From: Aliishimia sp965656085
GTDB taxonomy: Bacteria > Pseudomonadota > Alphaproteobacteria > Rhodobacterales > Rhodobacteraceae
Assembly: GCA_965656085.1 (NCBI GenBank)
Contig: CBFHJA010000008.1
Location: forward strand, 1-64,000
Length of the DNA: 64,000 bases
Direction: 5' to 3'
In this document: positions 18,859-27,614 of the stretch, piece after piece
How the letters are laid out: each line of letters opens with the position of its first letter
Numbering within the stretch: position 1 is the first letter of the stretch
Notes under the pieces: generated by a model
Told to the model about the DNA's origin: nothing
Seen by the model: the letters and a program-made list of their open reading frames with translations, nothing else
Database searches by the model: none
Made by a program: the position numbers and the translations under genes

Positions 18859-19743
18859 ATGCTCGATGATGCCGACGATATCCATGCCCTGTTTTCCGGC
18901 GCGCCCAAGACCACGGAGTTCCGCAAACTCCGCAAGCGTCTGGTGCGCCAGACCCGCGAGGCCATCGAGCAGTATGGCATGATCGAGCCGGGCGGCAAAT
19001 GGCTGGTGTGCCTGTCGGGCGGCAAGGACAGCTACACGCTTCTGGCGGTGCTCTACGAGCTGCAATGGCGCGGCCTCCTGCCGGTCGAGCTTCTGGCCTG
19101 CAACCTCGATCAGGGCCAGCCGGGCTTTCCCGCGACGGTCCTGCCGACGTTTCTCGAAGAGCGCGGCGTGCCGCACCGGATTGAGTATCAGGACACTTAT
19201 TCGGTGGTGATGGACAAGGTCCCTCAGGGCCGGACATATTGCGCCCTGTGCTCGCGTCTGCGGCGCGGTATTCTCTACCGCATCGCCCGCGAGGAGGGCT
19301 GCACGGCGGTGGTTCTGGGCCATCACCGCGACGATATCCTTCAGACGTTTTTCATGAACCTCTTCCATGGCGGCAGGCTGGCGACGATGCCGCCCAAGCT
19401 CCTGAATGAAGAGGGCGATCTGTTTGTCTACCGCCCGCTGGCGCATGTGGCCGAAGAGGATTGCGAAAAGTTCGCGCAGGCGATGACGTACCCGATCATT
19501 CCCTGCGACCTCTGTGGCTCGCAAGATGGGCTGCAACGCCAGCAGGTGGGACGGATTCTCGATGGCTGGGAGGCCAATAGCCCGGGCCGCAAACAGGTGA
19601 TGTTCCGGGCCCTGATGAATGCACGGCCCTCGCACTTGCTCGACCCCGACCTGTTCGATTTCACCGCTCTGACGCGCAGGGAACCGGAACAATTATCGGA
19701 ACAATTCGAGGCAGATTCTCGCCCGCCGCGGCTGCGGAGTTAA
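18859..19743 (+). CDS. ttcA: tRNA 2-thiocytidine(32) synthetase TtcA
   Basis: ATP- and iron-sulfur-dependent enzyme that thiolates cytidine 32 of certain tRNAs, including tRNA-Arg(ACG) in Escherichia coli. The PP-loop is seen as SGGKDS near 54 and the cluster-binding cysteines as CALCSRLRRG near 131 plus CDLCGSQ near 217. LGHHRDDILQTFFMN is also diagnostic. Its length of 294 residues is normal. It lies 44 bp before the GGDEF/EAL gene on the same strand, probably in one transcript. A matching tRNA-Arg(ACG) gene lies 8 kb away in this window. Confidence 0.93.
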   Translation: MLDDADDIHALFSGAPKTTEFRKLRKRLVRQTREAIEQYGMIEPGGKWLVCLSGGKDSYTLLAVLYELQWRGLLPVELLACNLDQGQPGFPATVLPTFLEERGVPHRIEYQDTYSVVMDKVPQGRTYCALCSRLRRGILYRIAREEGCTAVVLGHHRDDILQTFFMNLFHGGRLATMPPKLLNEEGDLFVYRPLAHVAEEDCEKFAQAMTYPIIPCDLCGSQDGLQRQQVGRILDGWEANSPGRKQVMFRALMNARPSHLLDPDLFDFTALTRREPEQLSEQFEADSRPPRLRS

Positions 19744-19787
19744 TACCTCGCAAAGTCTCATGGCGTAGACCGCTCTGCGATGAAAGA

Positions 19788-21377
19788 GTGAGACTGCCCG
19801 TGCCGCAAGACAAGCCAAACCGATTTTCCAACCCGTTCAAGCAGGCCCATCGGCTGCTGTCCGACCAGCGGGTGACGATATACCTGATCCCGGCTTGCGC
19901 GCTTCTGGCCTATTACGTGGGCGGCGAGACGGCCTTGCTGGCGGTTGCGCTCTCCGCGCCTTTGCTGGCGGGGATCATGGCGGTGCTGGGCGATCCGCTG
20001 ACCGGACAGGACAGCAAGGCGCGCAAGGTGCACCTGATGGGCTTTGACATGTTCAAACGCCTTGCCCGCACCGAGCTTGACCTGTGCCGCGCCGATGGCC
20101 GCAAGAGCGCGGTCCTGTTGCTGCGCATCGACGATTTCGCACAGATGGCGGACCGCCACGGACAAGGCGCCGCCGATCAGGTCTTGCATCAGACCGTGGC
20201 CCGGATTCGCTCGGTTCTGCGCAATGACGATATGGTGGCGGCGTTCGGCGAGGATGGCGTCGCGATTTGCCTGTCGCCGCAACCGGCGCTGGATCTCGAA
20301 ATTTGCCTGCAACTTGCCGGGCGCCTCGCATCGACCATCGAAGATCCCTATTCCATCGACGGCACGAGTGTTTATGCCTCGGCCTCGATCGGGTTCTGCC
20401 AGCTGGGCCGGGACACGGCCTCCGACACGGCGGGGTCCGCACAAAGCGGCGGCGATCCCGACCCGGTCATTGCCTGTGCCGAGGTGGCGCTCGAGGCTGC
20501 GCGGGCTGTCGCCCCGTCGGCGATCCGCGCCTATGCGCGCGACATGAAAGTGCATCCGCCCGTGGCTGCCCATTCCGCGCAAGCCGTTGTGGAGGCGCTC
20601 GAAAATGGTGAAATCGTGCCGTGGTTCCAGCCACAGATTTCCACCGATACCGGGCGCATCACCGGCTTCGAATGCCTCGCGCGCTGGATTGTGCCGGGGC
20701 GCGGCCCGATTGCGCCGGTCGACTTCATCGCGCAGCTTGAAAAGGCGGGCAAGATGGGCCGGCTTCTCGAAGTCGTGCTCTATCATGCCCTGACTGCGGT
20801 CAAGGCCTGGGACCAGGCCGGGCTGGATATTGCACAGATCGGGGTGAACTTTTCCAGTGACGAGTTGAGCGATCCGGACCTGATCGACAAGGTCTCGTGG
20901 GAACTCGACAGGTTTGAGCTGTCCGCCGACCGACTCGCGGTCGAAATTCTGGAGACTGTGGTGGCGCAAGGCCCCGATGACATGATCACCCGCAATATCC
21001 GCGGTCTGGCCGAACTGGGCTGCCGGATCGATCTGGACGATTTCGGCATGGGCCATGCCTCGCTTGCCTCCATTCGCCGCTTCGGCGTGGGCCGGATCAA
21101 GATCGACCGGTCCTTCGTGATGAAATCCGACCGCGACCCCGATCAGCAGCGCATGATCCGCGCCATTCTCACGATGGCCGAACGGCTCGATATCGAAACG
21201 CTGGCCGAGGGCGTTGAAACCGTCGGAGAACACGCGCTGCTGGCGCAATTGGGCTGCACGCATGTGCAGGGCTTCGGCATTGGGCGCCCGATGCCCTTCG
21301 ATCACACCATGACTTGGATCCGGGCGCATAACGACAAGCTGCAGGCGCCGCCGCAGATCGGGCGCGGCATCGGGTAG
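19788..21377 (+). CDS. GGDEF/EAL protein with degenerate GGDEF, probable c-di-GMP phosphodiesterase
   Basis: Protein of 529 residues with two N-terminal membrane helices (about 30-48 and 50-68). A GGDEF-like domain spans about 100-255; its active-site loop reads FGEDG, so cyclase activity is unlikely. An EAL domain spans about 275-520. Most catalytic positions are kept: Glu in ECLARW, Asn in GVNFSS, Glu in ILETVV, the Asp pair in DLDDFGMG, Lys in IKIDRSF, Glu in LAEGVET and Gln in VQGFGIGRPM. The EAL triad itself is ECL. The likely role is degrading cyclic di-GMP at the inner membrane. The start is GTG 19788; a GTG at 19800 is an alternative. Confidence 0.85.
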   Translation: MRLPVPQDKPNRFSNPFKQAHRLLSDQRVTIYLIPACALLAYYVGGETALLAVALSAPLLAGIMAVLGDPLTGQDSKARKVHLMGFDMFKRLARTELDLCRADGRKSAVLLLRIDDFAQMADRHGQGAADQVLHQTVARIRSVLRNDDMVAAFGEDGVAICLSPQPALDLEICLQLAGRLASTIEDPYSIDGTSVYASASIGFCQLGRDTASDTAGSAQSGGDPDPVIACAEVALEAARAVAPSAIRAYARDMKVHPPVAAHSAQAVVEALENGEIVPWFQPQISTDTGRITGFECLARWIVPGRGPIAPVDFIAQLEKAGKMGRLLEVVLYHALTAVKAWDQAGLDIAQIGVNFSSDELSDPDLIDKVSWELDRFELSADRLAVEILETVVAQGPDDMITRNIRGLAELGCRIDLDDFGMGHASLASIRRFGVGRIKIDRSFVMKSDRDPDQQRMIRAILTMAERLDIETLAEGVETVGEHALLAQLGCTHVQGFGIGRPMPFDHTMTWIRAHNDKLQAPPQIGRGIG

Positions 21378-21546
21378 CCTGCCCGCTCTTGCGCCCCTGT
21401 CTGCCATCCGCTCTGCACCTCTTGCCCAACCTCAACGTCCCGCCGCCGCACCGCCGCAGAGCGCGGCATCAGGGCCGGCGCGATAAAATCCCCGTTGGAA
21501 TCGCCGATTCCCGGGCGATCCGGCGGTAATGTCGCCCCGAAAGCCC

Positions 21547-21575
21547 TTGACCTTTGGCACTGTCTCGCGTTGATG
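21547..21575 (+). promoter_or_regulatory. Possible sigma-70 promoter of yidC
   Basis: TTGACC (21547-21552) and TTGATG (21570-21575) are 17 bp apart, 38 bp before the yidC start, in the 236-bp gap after the EAL gene. The -10 box is weak. Nothing else is seen in this gap. Confidence 0.35.
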
Positions 21576-21613
21576 GCGGAGACTTCAAAACAGGCAATGG
21601 GTGGCAGTCCGCT

Positions 21614-23437
21614 ATGGATGACCAGAACAAAAATCTGATCCTCGCAACGGCTCTGAGTTTTCTCGTCATTCTGCTTTGGTTCGTCCTGTTCCCGCCGCCA
21701 GAACCGGAGACCGATCTGGCCGGCGCACCGGTCCCGGCCAGCGAAGGCGCCCCCGCGCCCGCCGCCGAGACCGGGACCGCCACGATCCCGCAATCGGCCG
21801 AATTGGGCCAGAGCGCCAACGCGCCGGTCGGCGCGGACACGGCCAGCCGCGAGGACGCGCTGGCGGATGCGGCCCGCATCACCATCGACACGCCGCGTCT
21901 GTCCGGTTCGATCTCCCTGACCGGGGGACGGATCGACGACTTGTCCTTGGTGGACTACAAGACCTCGCTCGATCCCGAGGCCGAGATCGTCACCATGCTG
22001 TCCCCGGTCGGCAGCCCGGGCGCCTATTACGCGCTCTATGGCTGGGCACCCGGCGGCGGCCTCTCGCCGGAGCAGGTTCCCGGTCCGAACACCGAGTGGC
22101 AGATCGCCGGAAACGACACGCTGCGCCCGGACGCGCCGGTGACCCTGACGTGGGAGAACGGCGCGGGCCTGCGGTTCAGCCGGACCATCACCATCGACGA
22201 AGATTACATGTTCTCGGTCACGCAATCGGTTGAGAACACGGGCGATACCGCCGCGACCCTGGCCCCGTACGGCATTCTCGCGCGCCATGGCGAGCCCGAC
22301 AACCTGAAGAACTTCTTCATCCTGCACGAAGGTGCGGTGGCGATGTTCGACGAGGAACTGGTCGAGACCGATTACGACGATTTCGAGCCGTCGGCGAGCC
22401 ATCAGGCAACGCAAGTCGCGACCGGCGGCTGGCTGGGCTTCACCGACCACTACTGGATGACGACGCTGATCCCCGCCTCGGGTCAGCCCTTCACCGCCAG
22501 CATCCTGCAGGACACCACCCGCGCGATCTTCCAGACCACCGCGAAACTGCCCACGCAGACCGTCGCACCGGGCGCCGAAGTCGCCGTGACGACGCAACTG
22601 TTCGCGGGGGCCAAGGAATGGGAGGCGATCCGCGGCTACGAGGCGCAGGGCGTGGTCAAATTCATCGACAGCATCGACTGGGGCTGGTTCTTCTTCCTGA
22701 CCAAACCGATCTTCTGGCTGCTGCACGAGATCAACATCCTGATCGGCAACATGGGCTGGGCGATCATCGGCCTGACGCTGGTGATCAAGGTCCTGCTCTT
22801 CCCGCTGGCCTACAAATCCTATGTCTCCATGGCGAAGATGAAGGAACTCCAGCCGCAGATGGAGAAGATCAAGGAGCAGGCCGGAGATGACCGCCAGAAG
22901 CTCCAGATGGCGATGATGGAGCTCTACAAGAAGGAAAAGGTGAACCCGGCGGCGGGCTGTTTGCCGATCTTGCTGCAGATCCCGATCTTCTTCTCGCTCT
23001 ACAAGGTGATCTTCGTCACGATCGAGCTGCGTCACGCCCCGTGGCTTGGCCCGTTCACGGACCTCTCGGCGCCCGACCCGACCTCGATCATCAACCTGTT
23101 CGGCCTGCTGCCCTTCGCGGCGCCGGATCCCAACTCGATCCTCGCGCTGATCTTCATCGGCATCCTGCCGCTCTTGCTGGGCATTTCCATGTGGATGCAG
23201 CAGAAGCTGAACCCGGCGCCGACGGATCCGACGCAACAGATGATCTTCGCGTGGATGCCGTGGGTGTTCATGTTCATGCTCGGCGGCTTCGCGAGCGGGC
23301 TGGTGATTTACTGGATCGCGAACAACACGATCACGTTCATCCAGCAATACACGATCATGCGCAGCCAAGGCTACAAGCCCGACATCTTCGGCAACATCAA
23401 GCAGGGCTTCAAACGCAAGTCCAAGAGCGACACGTGA
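21614..23437 (+). CDS. yidC: Membrane protein insertase YidC
   Basis: Inserts and folds inner-membrane proteins, alone or with SecYEG. The protein has 607 residues. The N-terminal helix is in MDDQNKNLILATALSFLVIL, then a periplasmic beta-domain of about 300 residues. The conserved C-terminal five-helix core begins near WGWFFFLTKPIFWLLHEI, with the coiled-coil hairpin MKELQPQMEKIKEQ and NPAAGCLPILLQIPIFFSLY. The last helix GLVIYWIANNTITFIQQY precedes a basic tail. I took ATG 21614 because the transmembrane start matches the family; upstream codons in frame would add an unlikely leader. Its stop overlaps the MOSC start as GTGA. Confidence 0.96.
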   Translation: MDDQNKNLILATALSFLVILLWFVLFPPPEPETDLAGAPVPASEGAPAPAAETGTATIPQSAELGQSANAPVGADTASREDALADAARITIDTPRLSGSISLTGGRIDDLSLVDYKTSLDPEAEIVTMLSPVGSPGAYYALYGWAPGGGLSPEQVPGPNTEWQIAGNDTLRPDAPVTLTWENGAGLRFSRTITIDEDYMFSVTQSVENTGDTAATLAPYGILARHGEPDNLKNFFILHEGAVAMFDEELVETDYDDFEPSASHQATQVATGGWLGFTDHYWMTTLIPASGQPFTASILQDTTRAIFQTTAKLPTQTVAPGAEVAVTTQLFAGAKEWEAIRGYEAQGVVKFIDSIDWGWFFFLTKPIFWLLHEINILIGNMGWAIIGLTLVIKVLLFPLAYKSYVSMAKMKELQPQMEKIKEQAGDDRQKLQMAMMELYKKEKVNPAAGCLPILLQIPIFFSLYKVIFVTIELRHAPWLGPFTDLSAPDPTSIINLFGLLPFAAPDPNSILALIFIGILPLLLGISMWMQQKLNPAPTDPTQQMIFAWMPWVFMFMLGGFASGLVIYWIANNTITFIQQYTIMRSQGYKPDIFGNIKQGFKRKSKSDT

Positions 23438-24177
23438 CCGCCACGCTTGCCCAGATCTGGCGGCACCCGATCAAGGGCATCGGCACCGAGGCCCTCGACA
23501 CGGTCGCGCTGACCAAAGGCGCGCCGCTGCCGGGCGACCGGGCGTGGGCGGTGCTTGAAGAGGGCGGCGAGACCACAGATGGCTGGCGCCCATGCCGCAA
23601 CTTTCTGCGCGGCGCGAAAGGCCCCGCGCTGATGGCGATCACCGCCAAGAGCGCGGGCGAGAGGCTCCATCTCAGCCACCCCAAACGCCCGGACCTGACG
23701 ATCCGCCCGGCAGACAGCGGCGGCACCGCCGCGCTCTTTGACTGGCTGACACCGATCTACCCGGCGGACCGCCGCCCGGCCGCAGCGCTCGTCAAGGCCC
23801 CGCCGGAGGGCATGAGCGATGCGCCCTTTGCCTCGGTCTCGATCCTCAACACGGCCTCGCTGCGCGCGCTGTCCCAAAAGGCTGGGCGCGACCTTGATCC
23901 GCGCCGCTTCCGGGGCAATCTCTGGCTGGACGGGCTGGCCCCGTGGGAAGAATTCGATCTGGTGGGCAAGACGCTGACGATCGGCGCGGCCCGGCTGGAG
24001 ATCGTCGAGCCGATTGGCCGCTGCCGCGCGACCGAGGCCAACCCGGCCACGGGCACACGCGACACCCCGACGCTGCAACTCCTCGAAGAGGGCTGGGGCC
24101 ACACGGATTTCGGCGTCTACGCCATGGTCACGCAAGGCGGCACAGTGGCGTGCGGCGACGCGGTCACGGTCACATGA
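23434..24177 (+). CDS. MOSC domain-containing protein
   Basis: Protein of 247 residues combining a MOSC N-terminal beta-barrel (LAQIWRHPIKGIGTEALDTV) with a C-terminal MOSC domain (FRGNLWLDGLAPWEE, then EPIGRCRATEANPATGTRD). The conserved Cys in GRCRAT is the residue that handles sulfur or molybdenum-cofactor ligands in this superfamily. It resembles YcbX-type N-hydroxylated-base detoxifying proteins, but the electron donor domain is absent. The start is GTG 23434, overlapping the yidC stop; its own stop overlaps engB (ATGA). The yidC-MOSC-engB order is common in Rhodobacterales. Confidence 0.85.
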   Translation: MTATLAQIWRHPIKGIGTEALDTVALTKGAPLPGDRAWAVLEEGGETTDGWRPCRNFLRGAKGPALMAITAKSAGERLHLSHPKRPDLTIRPADSGGTAALFDWLTPIYPADRRPAAALVKAPPEGMSDAPFASVSILNTASLRALSQKAGRDLDPRRFRGNLWLDGLAPWEEFDLVGKTLTIGAARLEIVEPIGRCRATEANPATGTRDTPTLQLLEEGWGHTDFGVYAMVTQGGTVACGDAVTVT

Positions 24178-24836
24178 GCGCGCCCCTGCCCTTTCCCCTC
24201 GCGCAGGCCCCCACGGACGCCGAAAACGCGGCCGGAACACGCCTTTTCGCGGGGGGCCGCGCGGAGTTTCTCAAGGGCGTTGTGGCGATGTCCGGCCTGC
24301 CCCCCGCCGACCGCCTTGAAGTGTGTTTCGCGGGCCGCTCGAACGTGGGCAAATCCAGCCTGATCAACGCGCTCACGGGCCGCAAGGGGCTGGCGCGCGC
24401 GTCCAACACGCCCGGGCGCACGCAGGAGATCAACTTCTTCACGCTTGATGACAGCCACTATGTGGTGGACTTGCCCGGCTATGGCTATGCCAATGCCCCG
24501 CTTGATGTGGTCAAGAAATGGCAGGCTTTGCTCAAGCAATACCTCTCGGGCCGCCAGACCCTGCGCCGCGCCTTCGTGCTGATCGACGCGCGCCATGGCA
24601 TCAAGGCGGTGGACGAGGAAATCCTCACCCTGCTCGACAGCGCAGCGGTGACTTTCCAATGCGTGCTGACCAAGGCGGACAAGGTGAAGGCAGCGGACCG
24701 TGAAAAGGTGCTGACACAGGTCCGCAAGGTGCTCGCGAAACACCCCGCCGCTTTCCCCGAAATCGTGCTGACCTCCTCGGAAAAGGGCGACGGGATCGAC
24801 ACGCTGCGGGCGATCATCGCGGGGCTTGAGGCGTAA
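24174..24836 (+). CDS. engB: Ribosome biogenesis GTPase EngB (YihA/YsxC)
   Basis: Small GTPase of 220 residues needed for large ribosomal subunit assembly. The G motifs are all visible: G1 GRSNVGKSSL, G2 in TPGRTQEINFF, G3 DLPGYGYA, G4 TKADKVK and G5 TSSEKGDG. It is the last gene of the yidC-MOSC-engB run and overlaps the previous stop by ATGA. After it comes a 288-bp gap holding a large inverted repeat, then argB. Confidence 0.95.
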   Translation: MSAPLPFPLAQAPTDAENAAGTRLFAGGRAEFLKGVVAMSGLPPADRLEVCFAGRSNVGKSSLINALTGRKGLARASNTPGRTQEINFFTLDDSHYVVDLPGYGYANAPLDVVKKWQALLKQYLSGRQTLRRAFVLIDARHGIKAVDEEILTLLDSAAVTFQCVLTKADKVKAADREKVLTQVRKVLAKHPAAFPEIVLTSSEKGDGIDTLRAIIAGLEA

Positions 24837-24938
24837 CCGCAGCCCGCCTTTTTGATACCTCAGTTTCCCAATCTGCACGCAGCGCCAGCTTCAAACATGA
24901 AGCGCTCAGTTCGCCTACTTACTCGGGAAGGCGAAGCC

Positions 24939-25001
24939 GACCAGCCCCCGACCCTCCCCACGGGAGGGGGCTTCACCCCCACCCAGGGTCGGGGGCTGGT
25001 C
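24939..25001. repeat. Long inverted repeat between engB and argB
   Basis: A 17-bp arm (GACCAGCCCCCGACCCT, 24939-24955) is repeated exactly in reverse complement at 24985-25001. The 29-bp centre (GGGAGGGGG, then CACCCCCACCC) may fold further. It could act as a terminator for the engB operon, since TATTTTC follows, or be a member of a dispersed palindromic repeat family. Nothing else is recognised in the 24837-25124 gap. Confidence 0.7.
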
Positions 25002-25124
25002 TATTTTCTGAAGCCCGAGCGAAGCAAATTTCCCCGATCAAGGCGGTGAGTTCAGAGTTTAAACCCCTTGCCGCGCGGCGCGTTCCCCGGCACAAGCAGT
25101 CGCACCCGAGACGAGACACGAGCC

Positions 25125-25988
25125 ATGAAACCGCGCGACATGAACCAAGACTGGATTGCCACCGCCGCCACGCTGAACAAGGCGCTTCCCTTCCTGCAAC
25201 GCTACACGGGCGCGATCGTGGTGATCAAACTCGGCGGCCATGCGATGGGCAGCGACGAGGCCATGGCGAGCTTTGCCCGCGATGTGGCCCTGCTGCGGCA
25301 AGTTGGCATGAACCCGGTGATCGTGCATGGCGGCGGGCCGATGATCAACGCGATGCTGAAACGTCTCGATATCCAGTCCGAATTCGTGAACGGCAAGCGC
25401 GTCACCGATGCCGAGACCATGGAAGTGGTCGAGATGGTGCTCTCTGGCCTCGTGAACAAGCGCATCGTCGCCGCGATCAACGCGCAGGGCGGGCGCGCCG
25501 TGGGCCTGTCGGGCAAGGACGCGAACCTGATGTTCTGCGAGCCCACCGATCCCGCGCTCGGGCTTGTCGGCACCCCGAGCCAGATCGACCCGCGCGTGCT
25601 GCACACGCTCTTCGAGAACGAGATGGTGCCGGTGATCGCCCCCTTGGGCGCGGGCCGGACCGGCGAGACCTACAACATCAACGGCGACACGGCGGCGGGC
25701 GCCATCGCGGGGGCGCTCAAGGCCGACCGGTTGCTGCTGCTCACCGATGTGTCGGGCGTCAAGAATACCGCAGGTGAGGTCGTGACCGAACTGACCCCCG
25801 ATCAGATCCGGCAGATGACCGCAGATGGCATCATCGCGGGCGGCATGATCCCCAAGACCGAGACCGCGCTCGATGCCATCGCCAGCGGCGTGCGCGCGGC
25901 GGTGATCGTGGACGGGCGGGTGGAGAATGCGGTGCTCTTGGAACTCTTCACCGAGCACGGAGCGGGCAGCATCATCCGCGCGCGCTGA
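25125..25988 (+). CDS. argB: Acetylglutamate kinase
   Basis: Second enzyme of arginine synthesis; it phosphorylates N-acetylglutamate using ATP. The protein has about 287 residues. The phosphate-binding Lys and glycines are in VVIKLGGHAMG, the substrate loop is VHGGGPMIN, and the C-terminal signature is LTDVSGVKN, then GGMIPKTETALDA. The frame is open back to 25068, but I chose ATG 25125 (MKPRDMNQDWIATAATL) because relatives begin this way; ATG 25140 is also possible. It appears to be a single-gene unit, and a GCCATAC array follows its stop. Confidence 0.95.
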   Translation: MKPRDMNQDWIATAATLNKALPFLQRYTGAIVVIKLGGHAMGSDEAMASFARDVALLRQVGMNPVIVHGGGPMINAMLKRLDIQSEFVNGKRVTDAETMEVVEMVLSGLVNKRIVAAINAQGGRAVGLSGKDANLMFCEPTDPALGLVGTPSQIDPRVLHTLFENEMVPVIAPLGAGRTGETYNINGDTAAGAIAGALKADRLLLLTDVSGVKNTAGEVVTELTPDQIRQMTADGIIAGGMIPKTETALDAIASGVRAAVIVDGRVENAVLLELFTEHGAGSIIRAR

Positions 25989-26018
25989 CCCGCTTTCCAA
26001 GTGGTTAACGCGCCGAAC

Positions 26019-26072
26019 GCCATACAGGTGCCATACGTCCAGCCATACGCGCTGCCATACGCCCGGCCATAC
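26019..26072. repeat. Array of five GCCATAC units with 11-12 bp period
   Basis: GCCATAC begins at 26019, 26030, 26042, 26054 and 26066, each followed by a variable spacer of 4-5 bases. TTAACG lies on both sides, at about 26004 and 26099. A matching array with the same leading TACAGGT lies at 56811-56863. It sits between argB and the fatty-acid-hydroxylase-like gene. Function unknown. Confidence 0.85.
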
Positions 26073-26193
26073 GAGGATTTTTCAGGAAAATAAGGGGTCT
26101 TAACGCAGCGAACGGGGCCTTCGGCGCGTGCCTCGCGCAGACGTGTCGCCGCACCCCGTTGCTTTGTCGCCCGTCGCGCGTAGATTGCTGCAC

Positions 26194-27003
26194 ATGGAAC
26201 ACGAAGCCGCCATCCGCCTCGCCGTTTTTCTCGGCCTTTTCGCGCTCTTCGCCGCCGCCGAAAGCTGGCTGCCCCGCCGCGTGCGCAGCCAGACTCGCAC
26301 CGCGCGCTGGACCACGAACTGGGCGATCACGGCGGCCAACACGATCACCCTGCAACTGCTCGCGCGCGGCCTTGTTGCAGTGGGCCTGCCCCTGCTCGCC
26401 GTGGGCGCGGCGGTGGATGCCGCCGCCAATGGCTGGGGCCTCTTCAACATATTGAATTGGCCTGTCTTTCTGGAAATTCTCATCGCCATTCTGGTGCTCG
26501 ATTTCGCCATCTGGCTGCAACACCTGATCACCCACAAGGTCCCGTTCCTGTGGCGTCTGCACCGGGTGCATCACGCAGATGTGGACATCGACGTCACCAC
26601 CGCGATCCGCTTCCATCCCCTTGAAATCGCTCTGTCAATGCTGATCAAGATCGGGCTCGTCTACCTCATGGGCCCCGCCGCGCTTGCCGTGATCCTGTTC
26701 GAGATCATCCTCAACGGCACCGCGATGTTCAACCACGCCAATATCAAGCTGCCGCTGCCCGTAGACGCCGTGCTGCGCCGCGTTCTGGTGACCCCGGACA
26801 TGCACCGCGTCCACCACTCGGTGCACCGCGCCGAGCATGACAGCAACTACGGCTTTGCCCTGTCGATCTGGGACCGGATCTTCGGCACCTATATCGCGCA
26901 ACCCTCTGAAGGGCATGACAAAATGAAGATCGGGCTGCAATGGCAGGACGACCGCCCCTCCCGCCTCGGCTGGAGCCTCGCCCTGCCCTTCTTCCGCAAA
27001 TGA
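26194..27003 (+). CDS. Sterol desaturase / fatty acid hydroxylase family membrane protein
   Basis: Membrane di-iron oxygenase of 269 residues. The histidine boxes that hold the two irons are visible as HLITH, HRVHH and HRVHHSVHRAEH, with FNHAN between them. Hydrophobic segments near 8-25, 45-70, 85-110 and 150-180 anchor it in the membrane. The substrate is probably a lipid or carotenoid-like molecule but cannot be told from sequence. I placed the start at ATG 26194 (MEHEAAIRLAVFLGL); the frame is open to 26128, but the extra residues look non-native. Its stop overlaps the next start as ATGA. Confidence 0.87.
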   Translation: MEHEAAIRLAVFLGLFALFAAAESWLPRRVRSQTRTARWTTNWAITAANTITLQLLARGLVAVGLPLLAVGAAVDAAANGWGLFNILNWPVFLEILIAILVLDFAIWLQHLITHKVPFLWRLHRVHHADVDIDVTTAIRFHPLEIALSMLIKIGLVYLMGPAALAVILFEIILNGTAMFNHANIKLPLPVDAVLRRVLVTPDMHRVHHSVHRAEHDSNYGFALSIWDRIFGTYIAQPSEGHDKMKIGLQWQDDRPSRLGWSLALPFFRK

Positions 27004-27614
27004 CAGACCCCGCGCTCGACACCGCGCTTGACCGGTTTGGACTGTTCGTCATGGGCGCGGCTGACGGGCATATCCTCGTCGGTGCCGGCCCGCGCATGTG
27101 GCCCGTCTTCACCGCAGCCCCCGAGTATCAGGACGGCGCCCGCGACCCCCTTGATCGCTGGTCCAAACGCGCGCTCGGCGCGCTCGCCGCCCCGCGCGGC
27201 TGGGACGTAGTGTTTCCCTCGGACGGCCCTCCCTACGCCCCCTTCATCGCATGGGCCAAAGCGACGGGACGGTTCTGGGACAGCCCCGCCGGGATGCTCG
27301 TGCATGACCGCGCCGGGCTGATGATTTCGATCCGGGGCGCCTTCGTCACACCGGACGCCGAGCCAACACAGAGCGCGGCAAGCCCCTGCATTTCTTGCAC
27401 AAATCAGCCCTGCGCCACAGCCTGCCCGGTGGACGCGCTCAGCGCAGAGAACGGCTATGACGTGGCGGCCTGCCATGCCTATCTGGACACAGAGCCCGGG
27501 CGCGATTGCCTGGAGCGGGGCTGCAAAGCCCGCCGCGCCTGCCCGATCAGCGCGGCGTTCGGACGCGACCCCGCGCAATCGGCCTTCCACATGAAATCGT
27601 TCCATCCGTCATGA
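27000..27614 (+). CDS. Ferredoxin-like iron-sulfur protein
   Basis: Protein of 204 residues. The C-terminal third has the cysteine spacing of a 4Fe-4S ferredoxin: CISCTNQPCATACP near 135, then CLERGCKARRACP near 170. The N-terminal 120 residues have no motif I recognise. It is translationally coupled on both sides (ATGA with the hydroxylase before it and with sixA after it). An attractive idea is that it passes electrons to the di-iron hydroxylase, but this is inference. The cysteine pattern also recalls QueG-type reductases, yet the length and the lack of a cobalamin domain argue against that. Confidence 0.7.
   Translation: MTDPALDTALDRFGLFVMGAADGHILVGAGPRMWPVFTAAPEYQDGARDPLDRWSKRALGALAAPRGWDVVFPSDGPPYAPFIAWAKATGRFWDSPAGMLVHDRAGLMISIRGAFVTPDAEPTQSAASPCISCTNQPCATACPVDALSAENGYDVAACHAYLDTEPGRDCLERGCKARRACPISAAFGRDPAQSAFHMKSFHPS

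Noticed and set aside
19758..21407. 549-codon minus-strand frame opposite the GGDEF/EAL gene
   Set aside because: Mirror frame of a well-supported EAL-domain gene; no domain in the minus-strand product.
26019..26072. CRISPR array
   Set aside because: Units are 7 bp with 4-5 bp spacers, far too short for CRISPR, and there are no cas genes in the window.
27000..27614. Epoxyqueuosine reductase (QueG)
   Set aside because: Only the ferredoxin-like cysteine region is similar. The protein is much too short and lacks the cobalamin-binding domain.
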